NCBI RefSeq assembly: GCF_900110555.1
Contig: NZ_FOEE01000012.1
Location: 1-64,000, forward strand
Source: Trujillonella endophytica
Lineage (GTDB): Bacteria; Actinomycetota; Actinomycetes; Mycobacteriales; Geodermatophilaceae
Direction: 5' to 3'
Length of the DNA: 64,000 nt
The number at the start of each line of letters is the position of its first letter. Within the stretch, counting starts at the first letter, position 1. The notes below the pieces were generated by a model that was not told the origin of the DNA, ran no database searches, and saw only the letters and a list, made by a program, of their open reading frames with translations. This document shows, piece by piece, positions 57,703 through 64,000 of this stretch. A program made the position numbers and the translations under genes.

Positions 57703-60573
57703 GTGACCGAGACCGAGGACCGCCTGTCGGGCCGCACGCGTCGCGCCGCCAAGGCGCCGACCCGGGGGAAGGGCCTGAAGGTCAAGCGGGTCTTCACCAC
57801 CGCCGGTGTGCACCCGTACGACGAGGTGACCTGGGAGCGTCGTGACGTCGTCATGACCAACTGGCGGGACGGCTCGATCAACTTCGAGCAGCGCGGCGTG
57901 GAGTTCCCGTCCGAGTGGAGCATCAACGCCACCAACATCGTCACGACCAAGTACTTCCGGGGTGCGGTCGGCACCGCGCAGCGCGAGACCAGCCTGCGCC
58001 AGCTCATCGACCGGGTGGTGCTCACCTATGGCGCCGCCGGCCGGGAGCACGGCTACTTCGCGACCGAGGGCGACGCCGAGATCTTCGAGCACGAGCTCAC
58101 CTGGATGCTGCTGCGCCAGTACTTCAGCTTCAACAGCCCCGTGTGGTTCAACGTGGGCACGAGTGCGCCGCAGCAGGTCAGCGCCTGCTTCATCCTCGCC
58201 GTCGACGACACGATGGACTCGATCCTGAACTGGTACCGGGAGGAGGGGCTGATCTTCAAGGGCGGCTCCGGCGCCGGCCTGAACCTCTCCCGCATCCGCT
58301 CCTCCAAGGAGCTGCTCTCCTCCGGTGGCACCGCCTCGGGACCGGTCAGCTTCATGCGCGGGGCCGACGCCTCCGCCGGCACGATCAAGTCCGGTGGGGC
58401 CACCCGCCGCGCGGCCAAGATGGTCGTCCTCGACATCGACCACCCCGACATCGAGGAGTTCGTCGAGACCAAGGCGCGCGAGGAGAACAAGATCCGCGCG
58501 CTGCGCGACGCCGGGTACGACATGGACCTCGGCGGCAAGGACATCACGAGCGTCCAGTACCAGAACGCCAACAACTCCGTCCGGGTCTCCGACGAGTTCA
58601 TGCGCGCGGTGGAGGACGGCACGGACTTCGGCCTGCGCGGTCGGATGGACGGCTCGGTGATCGAGACCGTCGACGCGAAGACGCTGTTCCGCAAGGTCAC
58701 CCAGGCCGCCTGGGAGTGCGCCGACCCGGGCATCCAGTACGACGACACGATCAACGACTGGCACACCAACCCCGAGACGGGCCGGATCAACGCGTCCAAC
58801 CCCTGCTCGGAGTACATGAGCCTGGACAACAGCTCGTGCAACCTGGCGTCGCTGAACCTCATGAAGTTCCTGAAGGACGACGGCACGTTCGACTCCAGGA
58901 ACTTCATCAAGTCCGTCGAGCTGGTCATCACGGCGATGGACATCTCCATCTGCTTCGCCGACTTCCCGACCGACCCGATCGGGGAGACCACCCGCGCCTA
59001 CCGGCAGCTGGGCATCGGCTACGCCAACCTCGGCGCGCTGCTGATGGCCACCGGTCACGCGTACGACTCCCGCGGCGGTCAGACGCTGGCCGCGGCGATC
59101 ACCTCGCTGATGACCGGCACCGCCTACCGCCGCTCGGCCGAGCTGGCCGGCATCGTCGGCGCCTACGACGGCTACGCCCGCAACGCCGACGCCCACGCCC
59201 GGGTGATGCGCAAGCACTCGTCGGCCAACGACGCGATCCGCCCGGTCGGAGCCGACGACGCCGACGTGCTCAAGGCCGCGACCGCGCAGTGGCAGGAGTG
59301 CCTGGAGATCGGTGGCGAGAACGGCTGGCGCAACGCCCAGGCCTCCGTGCTGGCCCCCACCGGGACCATCGGCTTCATGATGGACTGCGACACGACCGGC
59401 ATCGAGCCGGACTTCTCGCTGGTCAAGTTCAAGAAGCTGGTCGGCGGCGGCTCCATGCAGATCGTCAACCAGACGGTGCCGCGGGCGCTGCGCAGCCTGG
59501 GCTACCAGGACGAGCAGGTCGAGGCGATCGTCGAGTTCATCGCCGAGCACGGCCACGTCGTCAACGCCCCGAGCCTGCGCCCGGAGCACTACGAGGTCTT
59601 CGACTGCGCGATGGGCGAGCGGGCCATCAGCCCGATGGGCCACGTGCGCATGATGGCCGCGGTCCAGCCGTTCATCTCCGGCGCCATCAGCAAGACGGTC
59701 AACATGCCGGAGACGGCGACCGTCGAGGACGTGGAGAACATCTACTTCCAGGGCTGGAAGCTCGGCCTCAAGGCGCTGGCGATCTACCGCGACAACTGCA
59801 AGGTCGGCCAGCCGCTGTCCGACGGCAAGGGCAAGAACGAGGGGAAGCAGGCCGAGGCGAAGGTCGAGGCCGCCGCCGTGCCGGGCGCGATGTCGCACCC
59901 GGTGCGCAAGCGCCTGCCGAAGAAGCGCACGAGCATGACCACGTCGTTCAGCGTGGCCGGCGCCGAGGGCTACATGACCGCCGGCATGTACGAGGACGGC
60001 AGCCTCGGCGAGGTCTTCCTCAAGCTGGGCAAGCAGGGCTCGACCCTGGCCGGTGTCATGGACGCCTTCTCGATCGGCATCTCGATCGCGCTGCAGCACG
60101 GTGTGCCGCTGGAGACCTACATCCAGAAGTTCACCAACATGCGCTTCGAGCCCGCCGGCATGACCGACGACCCGGACATCCGCATCGCCCAGTCGGTGAT
60201 GGACTACATCTTCCGTCGCCTGGCCCTGGACCACCTGTCGGTGGACAAGCGGGCCAACCTCGGCATCTTCAGTGCCGAGGAGCGGGCGGCGCAGGTGTCG
60301 GGATACGACACCCCCGCCTCGACCGCCGCGGTGGTCGAGGAGGAGGAGGTCGACGTCGAGGCCCTCCGCGGCTCGGTGCCGACCGAGGCGCCGGCCAAGC
60401 CGGAGGCCAGGAAGAAGGACCTCAAGGAGGCCCACAGCTCCGCCGAGCTGCTGGAGCTGGTGACCGGGACCGCCACCGACGCGCCGCTGTGCATGACCTG
60501 CGGCACGAAGATGCGCCCCGCCGGCAGCTGCTACGTCTGCGAGGGCTGCGGCTCCACCAGCGGCTGCAGCTGA
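57703..60573 (+). CDS. nrdJ: Vitamin B12-dependent (class II) ribonucleotide reductase
   Basis: NrdJ makes all four deoxynucleotides using adenosylcobalamin. The 956-residue protein has the class II layout: GLNLSRIRSSKELLSSGGTASGPVSFMRGADASAG (active-site region), the finger-loop cysteine motif NPCSEYMSLDNSSCNLASLN, the tip APTGTIGFMMDCDTTGIEPD, and a C-terminal Cys-rich tail (CMTCGTKM ... CYVCEGCGSTSGCS) that re-reduces the active site. GTG 57703 follows AGGGAGAG. The stop codon TGA (60571-60573) is also the first three bases of the transposon end, so nrdJ is intact but its native downstream DNA has been displaced. Confidence 0.97.
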   Translation: MTETEDRLSGRTRRAAKAPTRGKGLKVKRVFTTAGVHPYDEVTWERRDVVMTNWRDGSINFEQRGVEFPSEWSINATNIVTTKYFRGAVGTAQRETSLRQLIDRVVLTYGAAGREHGYFATEGDAEIFEHELTWMLLRQYFSFNSPVWFNVGTSAPQQVSACFILAVDDTMDSILNWYREEGLIFKGGSGAGLNLSRIRSSKELLSSGGTASGPVSFMRGADASAGTIKSGGATRRAAKMVVLDIDHPDIEEFVETKAREENKIRALRDAGYDMDLGGKDITSVQYQNANNSVRVSDEFMRAVEDGTDFGLRGRMDGSVIETVDAKTLFRKVTQAAWECADPGIQYDDTINDWHTNPETGRINASNPCSEYMSLDNSSCNLASLNLMKFLKDDGTFDSRNFIKSVELVITAMDISICFADFPTDPIGETTRAYRQLGIGYANLGALLMATGHAYDSRGGQTLAAAITSLMTGTAYRRSAELAGIVGAYDGYARNADAHARVMRKHSSANDAIRPVGADDADVLKAATAQWQECLEIGGENGWRNAQASVLAPTGTIGFMMDCDTTGIEPDFSLVKFKKLVGGGSMQIVNQTVPRALRSLGYQDEQVEAIVEFIAEHGHVVNAPSLRPEHYEVFDCAMGERAISPMGHVRMMAAVQPFISGAISKTVNMPETATVEDVENIYFQGWKLGLKALAIYRDNCKVGQPLSDGKGKNEGKQAEAKVEAAAVPGAMSHPVRKRLPKKRTSMTTSFSVAGAEGYMTAGMYEDGSLGEVFLKLGKQGSTLAGVMDAFSIGISIALQHGVPLETYIQKFTNMRFEPAGMTDDPDIRIAQSVMDYIFRRLALDHLSVDKRANLGIFSAEERAAQVSGYDTPASTAAVVEEEEVDVEALRGSVPTEAPAKPEARKKDLKEAHSSAELLELVTGTATDAPLCMTCGTKMRPAGSCYVCEGCGSTSGCS

Positions 60574-60665
60574 TAGCGGATCTCAGAATGCTGTCACCAG
60601 AATCTCAGCATTCTGACACCGTGTTCTCGACATCCTGTCACTGATGATCTCGGCAATCTGGCACC
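60571..60665. repeat. Transposon right end: four phased ~22-bp repeats (TnsB-type sites)
   Basis: Four copies of an 18-base motif (TCTCAGAATGCTGTCACC; variants) start at 60581, 60603, 60625 and 60648, so the period is 22, 22 and 23 bases. Viewed as units beginning with TG, they start at 60571, 60592, 60614 and 60636, and a fifth partial TG begins at 60659. Such phased end repeats are transposase-binding sites of Tn7/Tn5053-type elements. The outermost unit starts TGATAG exactly at the nrdJ stop codon. Confidence 0.8.
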
Positions 60666-60684
60666 AGTGAGGGAGTGCAAGTAA

Positions 60685-60718
60685 GAGGGGCGGGCGACCA
60701 CTTGGTCGCCCGCCCCTC
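60685..60718. terminator. Bidirectional terminator inside the transposon end
   Basis: A perfect 15-bp stem (arms 60685-60699 and 60704-60718, loop ACTT) lies between the end repeats and the last transposon gene. It would stop the transposon operon (minus) and transcripts entering from nrdJ (plus). Confidence 0.88.
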
Positions 60719-60734
60719 CTGCGTCTCTGTCGGC

Positions 60735-61427
60735 TTACTCTTCGATGTCCGGGAGTACGAGACGAAGGTCGACGGTGGGCTGGTACTGAGCCTTTTCGCC
60801 GACTTCGATGCAGCCCATGTTCTTCAACGCCCCGAGGCTGAGTTTCTCCTGATTGCCGATATTGCGGTGGAAGACGGCCTCGCCGTTGACGATCCGCAGG
60901 AGCGTGCGGGCCTGGCTCCGGTTCAGGCCAGCCGTCACGGTCTGCAGGCGGCCTATGGCGTGAAGGACGGCCTTGTCGGGGGAGTCGCTCGCCGCGATCT
61001 TCACCCTGCCGCTGCTGGCCTGAAGGCGAAGCCCGGTGCCTTCGAGCGCGGCGGGGATCGCAGCGAGCGCCGCCTCGATGCGCTCGCGCTTCCATCTCAG
61101 GATGCGGGCTGCATGGGCGACGGACACGAGGCTGGGTGCGGACACGAGGATCGGGACAAGAGTCTGCACGTCTTCTTCGGTGTCGACGGCGGGCACCGGC
61201 GTTGACACCGGGTCCGGCGGTGCCAACAGTTCTGGAACGCTGATGCCAAGTTCTGTTGCCAACCGGTTGATCTGCGCCAGCGAGACATGCCCGTCCAACT
61301 GGTGAGATTGGCGCGCTTGCCGGAACTGGAACTGGGGAATCTGAGTGTTCCGCACGATCGCTCGTTCGGACAGGTTCAGTGCGTTCATGCGGTCGGTGAT
61401 GAGGTTGGGTGTCAGGTGGTACTTCAT
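60735..61427 (-). CDS. Transposon XRE-type helix-turn-helix protein
   Basis: A 230-residue DNA-binding protein, last in the transposon operon. An N-terminal Cro/CI helix-turn-helix (about residues 6-70: LITDRMNALNLSERAIVRNTQIPQFQFRQARQ ... LAQINRLATELGISVPELLAPPD) is followed by a second likely winged helix (SLVSVAHAARILRWKRERIEAALAAIPAALEGTGLRLQASSGRVKI) and a third helical segment (LNRSQARTLLRIVNGEAVF). It holds the position usually taken by tniQ/tnsD targeting genes but has no zinc-finger motifs. ATG 61427 overlaps the preceding stop by 4 bases. It could be a repressor of the operon or a target selector. Confidence 0.75.
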   Translation of the reverse strand: MKYHLTPNLITDRMNALNLSERAIVRNTQIPQFQFRQARQSHQLDGHVSLAQINRLATELGISVPELLAPPDPVSTPVPAVDTEEDVQTLVPILVSAPSLVSVAHAARILRWKRERIEAALAAIPAALEGTGLRLQASSGRVKIAASDSPDKAVLHAIGRLQTVTAGLNRSQARTLLRIVNGEAVFHRNIGNQEKLSLGALKNMGCIEVGEKAQYQPTVDLRLVLPDIEE

Positions 61428-62590
61428 TGGACCGGTGCGACCTTCACTCCGTAGTTGTGCTGCCACCGGTCGTTCCTCAAGGCCGCCCAGTTGGTGGTGA
61501 TAGGAAGCGCGAGTTCCCTGGTGACCCGGCGAATCCCGGCACGCGCGGCGTTGAGGTCCTTATCGATGAGCGGTGGGTTCTCATCGGCGGCAATGAGGCG
61601 TAGCCATCGCTGCGCAGCGAGGATGGGTCGCGCGCCGGAGTCGATGGCCGTGGTCAGAGAGGGGATGGTTCCGTCGGGCTGGACGTCGAGTGCCCGGATC
61701 GCGAGCGAGTCCTCAGTGCTGATGTGGTGGGCATGCAGGACGGCGGCGGCAGCGCGCCACGGGTCGGCGTAGGACGACAGCGCTTGGTAGTGCGCGGCTG
61801 TGAGGGGGTTGACGAGGCGCAGGTGTAGGAATCGTTCGAGGTGCCCGAGACTGACGCGCACGTTGAGGCCGTTGCGGAAAAGTCCGGCCTGCACAGCGCG
61901 GACGGTGGTGGTGGCAGGTAGCGGGGAGGAGCCGTGCCGCTGCCACAGCCCGGCGATGAGGCGGGCGATGTCCTCCGCGGTTGAGGCTCCGCTGTGTCGA
62001 GCCGTCCGGTAGGAATCGAGGTACACCCGGTCGGCCGTGGCCACCACCTCTGTCGGCCAGAGGGCCCGGTAGGTGGGGCGGTAGGAGATCCAGTCATCGT
62101 CGGGGATCTCGATCTCGTCTCGCCCGTCCTCGTCGCTGGGCGCGGCGGCCGGTGCGGGAGCGCGCAGTTCGACAGGGAGGTCGGTGAAGCGACGGTTCCT
62201 GCCGCCGAGTTGCTCGATCGTCGGTGCGTGAACGGCCGTCTCGCCGTACCCGCTGATCAGGTGAAGGTTCGCACCGATCCGCTGGGCGAAGTCGAGGCTT
62301 TCGTGGATGCCGTTGAGGTCCATGTCCTGGACTTCGCCGAAGTACACGTCGGTAATGCCTCGGGCCAATGACCATGCGCTGGCGGCATTGAGCAGCGTGT
62401 TGGAACCCTGCGCCTTGCTGTAGAGGTCACGGGTCGCCCCGAGGCTGCGCAAGACGTCGGCAGCGAGGGAGTGGATCGACTTCGAGTTCGGGCGTGCGAT
62501 GGCACGGATCGCCAGGGGAAGGTTGACGGCATCAACGAGGCCATCCAAGTCCTTGCCCCGCGGGGCTTCGTAGTGGAACAGCCCGGTCAT
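61424..62590 (-). CDS. Transposon protein with a degenerate TnsC/TniB-like ATPase domain
   Basis: A 388-residue protein without a clear name. Residues 1-130 align by eye with the ATPase encoded just upstream: APRGKDLDGL stands where GPPGTGKTTF should be, VYFGEVQDMD replaces LLILDEVQNV (Walker B, Asp lost, Glu kept), and LHLISGYGE matches the sensor LLLVGYGA. The P-loop Gly and Thr are lost, so ATP hydrolysis is unlikely. Residues ~150-388 are a helical domain without known motifs. ATG 62590 overlaps the ATPase stop by 4 bases. It may be a regulatory partner of the active ATPase or a novel target-selection subunit. Confidence 0.7.
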   Translation of the reverse strand: MTGLFHYEAPRGKDLDGLVDAVNLPLAIRAIARPNSKSIHSLAADVLRSLGATRDLYSKAQGSNTLLNAASAWSLARGITDVYFGEVQDMDLNGIHESLDFAQRIGANLHLISGYGETAVHAPTIEQLGGRNRRFTDLPVELRAPAPAAAPSDEDGRDEIEIPDDDWISYRPTYRALWPTEVVATADRVYLDSYRTARHSGASTAEDIARLIAGLWQRHGSSPLPATTTVRAVQAGLFRNGLNVRVSLGHLERFLHLRLVNPLTAAHYQALSSYADPWRAAAAVLHAHHISTEDSLAIRALDVQPDGTIPSLTTAIDSGARPILAAQRWLRLIAADENPPLIDKDLNAARAGIRRVTRELALPITTNWAALRNDRWQHNYGVKVAPVQ

Positions 62591-63387
62591 GCGGCGACCT
62601 GCTCATCGATGGAGACGATGGCATCGTCGAAATCCGTCTGCGTCGCTTCGGTGACGTCCCAGTCCTGCAGCGTTTCGAGGAGGTCGATCCAGCGGCGCAA
62701 GTTGCCGCGGGCGAACTTGTCGTCCGCGTAGCGGATGACGTCGTCGGACACCCCGGCCAGCCGGTCGTCGAGCGCGCGGACGGTGTCGAACAGGTCTTGT
62801 CCGTCGAGTTCATGAAAAGTGCGCCGGAGCCGGATTCGGGAGTCAAGCGGAGTGTTCTCCCGAACTGTTGCCATCGCGCCGTAGCCGACGAGGAGGAGCG
62901 GAAAGCGCGGACGGGTGATGTCGTGGATGTACCGGGCCTCGGTCAGCCCCTTAATCCGTACGTTCTGCACCTCATCGAGGATCAGCAGGCCCCGCCATTC
63001 ACCGAGCGCGGTAGCGAGTTCCGCTTCCATCTCAGTCTTGTTGTCGCCGGACGGGTTGTGCCCGGTGACGGCCGTGATGCTGATCCGGAGGATGTCGAGT
63101 GGCGCCGGATTCTCCGGCATGACGGCGATGGCACTGGGGCGGTCGCACTTCTCCGCGGCCCACTGCGCGAACGTCGTCTTGCCAGTGCCGGGCGGCCCGT
63201 CGATCAGCCCGATTTTGTTCCTGCCGAGCAAGCCTGTCATCGCAGTCGCGGCAGACCGGAAACTGGGCGTGTGCACAAGTGGGTGATCAAGTTCAAGGCG
63301 AGGTGGCAAGACCAGTGCGGACATGTCCGGCCGCTGCTTACGGTCCCGCGTCGACCTACGACCCAGGTCACTCAGTTCAGTCGTCAT
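62587..63387 (-). CDS. Transposition AAA+ ATPase (TniB/TnsC type)
   Basis: A 266-residue AAA+ ATPase that would link target choice to the transposase. Walker A is GPPGTGKT (64-71), Walker B LLILDE (134-139) in LLILDEVQNVRIKGL, sensor 1 LLLVGYGAM, and arginine-rich SRIRLRRTFHEL near residue 185. The size and the DEVQ-type Walker B fit TniB rather than full-length TnsC. ATG 63387 overlaps the transposase 3' end by 11 bases. It is the second gene of the transposition operon. Confidence 0.88.
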   Translation of the reverse strand: MTTELSDLGRRSTRDRKQRPDMSALVLPPRLELDHPLVHTPSFRSAATAMTGLLGRNKIGLIDGPPGTGKTTFAQWAAEKCDRPSAIAVMPENPAPLDILRISITAVTGHNPSGDNKTEMEAELATALGEWRGLLILDEVQNVRIKGLTEARYIHDITRPRFPLLLVGYGAMATVRENTPLDSRIRLRRTFHELDGQDLFDTVRALDDRLAGVSDDVIRYADDKFARGNLRRWIDLLETLQDWDVTEATQTDFDDAIVSIDEQVAA

Positions 63388-64000
63388 TGATGCCACCAAA
63401 GTTCGAGCCAGGGCGCTTGCTGATGCGCTCCTTGGCGTGCTGGATCTTCTTTATGCGGCGCTTCTCCTCCGCCTTCGTCCGGGAGGGGGCCACCTGGCGC
63501 TTGAGTCGCTGCGGCGTCGTCGGATCGACTCGGTCGATCTCCACTGCTTCCGCGGGTTCCCCGTTTTGCTCTAGGCGCGGTTCAGTGCGGTCGCGACGGA
63601 AATCGAGAGCGGTGACGTTGGAGACAGCGTCGTCGACCGCCGCCTGCTGCTCGGTCGTCATGTCACCGTCGTAGGCGGCCTCGTCGCCGGTCGCGTGCTG
63701 GTGACGCCGGTCCTGAACGGCGGCGGCGTTGATCCGCTTGAGCAGGTCGAGGTCGCGCTCCCGGTTGCGCAGGATCGCCTGGCGCTGCGTCTCAGTCAGC
63801 AGCCTGCGGTCAAAGGCGCGGCAGATCCATGTGTCACCGTCGAAGACCTCGATGAACCGGGTCTCCCGGCTCAAGTAGCGGACGGTGACCTTGGCGCCCG
63901 TCTCCCGGTAGGCGTTCAACTCCGGGGCGAGGTAGTCGACGCCACGGAACCGGATGCCTTCACCGTTAATCGCCCGGTCGAAGGACGCGCGCATCATCAT
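63377..64000 (-). CDS. Transposase C-terminal part (TnsB/Mu type), 5' end outside the window
   Basis: The last ~207 residues of a DDE-type transposase. The Mu-type C-terminal beta-barrel is recognisable in GIRFRGVDYLAPELNAYRETGAKVTVRYLSRETRFIEVFDGDTWICRAF, followed by a charged linker and a basic C-terminal tail (RLKRQVAPSRTKAEEKRRIKKIQHAKERI) of the type that contacts the ATPase in TnsB/MuA. The catalytic core lies beyond 64000, so completeness cannot be judged. The stop is 63377-63379, overlapping the ATPase gene. Confidence 0.85.
   Translation of the reverse strand: MMMRASFDRAINGEGIRFRGVDYLAPELNAYRETGAKVTVRYLSRETRFIEVFDGDTWICRAFDRRLLTETQRQAILRNRERDLDLLKRINAAAVQDRRHQHATGDEAAYDGDMTTEQQAAVDDAVSNVTALDFRRDRTEPRLEQNGEPAEAVEIDRVDPTTPQRLKRQVAPSRTKAEEKRRIKKIQHAKERISKRPGSNFGGINDD

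Larger units (their letters stand above)
60571..64000 (-). mobile_element. Tn7/Tn5053-type transposon, right part (continues beyond the window)
   Basis: The segment holds a DDE/Mu-type transposase (partial), a TniB/TnsC-type ATPase, a degenerate ATPase-like protein and an HTH protein, all leftward and overlapping, bounded on the left by the repeat end at 60571-60665. GC content and codon use are visibly less extreme than the core genes to the left. The other end and any cargo lie beyond 64000. Confidence 0.85.

Noticed and set aside
60583-60616. Hairpin terminator of nrdJ (11-bp inverted repeat TCAGAATGCTG/CAGCATTCTGA)
   Set aside because: The inverted match arises because two of four direct repeats have complementary cores; the 22-bp phasing of all four units is better explained as transposase-binding sites, and a stronger hairpin follows at 60685.
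60735-61427. TniQ/TnsD targeting protein
   Set aside because: No zinc-finger cysteine/histidine pattern and the N-terminus is an XRE helix-turn-helix; position alone is not enough.

Overview
This window is high-GC DNA from an actinomycete, most likely a member of the Geodermatophilaceae (Blastococcus/Geodermatophilus/Modestobacter type). That placement is inferred from gene content, GTG-rich starts, codon bias and the conserved actinobacterial gene order; it was not tested by database search. It opens with the 3' end of a 23S rRNA gene and a 5S rRNA gene, closed by a strong hairpin and a 23-bp tandem repeat array. Almost everything from about 0.7 to 60.6 kb is chromosomal core genome. From about 60.57 kb to the right edge there is an integrated Tn7/Tn5053-type transposon that runs off the window.

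Layout. 0.7-7.3 kb: a DUF2461 protein, an acetyltransferase, a YcaQ/AlkX-type DNA glycosylase, thyA-folA (thymidylate/folate), then dapA-rnj (lysine/cell wall and RNase J). 7.3-9.3 kb: an S9 peptidase. 9.4-15.2 kb: ftsK, rimO, pgsA, a ClgR-like regulator and a TetR regulator. 15.3-22.1 kb: a DUF4032 protein, a complete LpqY/SugABC-like sugar ABC importer and a PfkB sugar kinase, which sit between clgR and pspA. 22.3-31.6 kb: pspA, nei2, a MoxR ATPase/VWA pair and the giant helicase Lhr. 31.7-34.2 kb: acyl-CoA dehydrogenase and an MFS permease. 34.3-36.4 kb: DUF3046-recA-recX. 36.5-40.7 kb: an MmpL/RND exporter divergent from a two-component system. 40.8-44.7 kb: a hypothetical protein and a glutamate-type ABC operon (gluABCD). 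44.8-52.4 kb: miaB, DUF349 protein, extradiol-dioxygenase-like protein, miaA, dapF and hflX. 52.5-57.6 kb: PAP2 phosphatase, a secreted beta-propeller-like protein, lexA with a divergent LysM (ChiZ-like) gene, a hypothetical gene and nrdR, followed by nrdJ to 60.57 kb. This is the classic actinobacterial DNA-repair/cell-division neighbourhood (ftsK-pgsA-clgR-pspA-recA-recX-miaB-miaA-dapF-hflX-lexA-nrdR).

Regulation readable from sequence. LexA boxes lie upstream of recA and, as a pair, between lexA and the LysM gene. A TGTCRG-N10-(-10) element resembling the LexA-independent RecA-NDp/PafBC motif lies upstream of recA, the LysM gene, nrdJ, lhr and the YcaQ glycosylase. Two boxes 32 bp apart upstream of nrdR look like NrdR boxes. 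More than a dozen genes carry a -10 hexamer 6-7 nt before the start codon, which predicts leaderless mRNAs; in four of them the hexamer is GACACT.

The most unusual part is the right-hand transposon. Its end consists of four phased about 22-bp repeats that begin at the nrdJ stop codon. Its genes (read leftward) are a Mu/TnsB-type transposase (partial), a TniB/TnsC-type AAA+ ATPase, a protein that looks like a P-loop-degenerate copy of that ATPase fused to a new C-terminal domain, and an XRE-HTH protein, all overlapping or nearly so. No canonical zinc-finger TniQ is visible.
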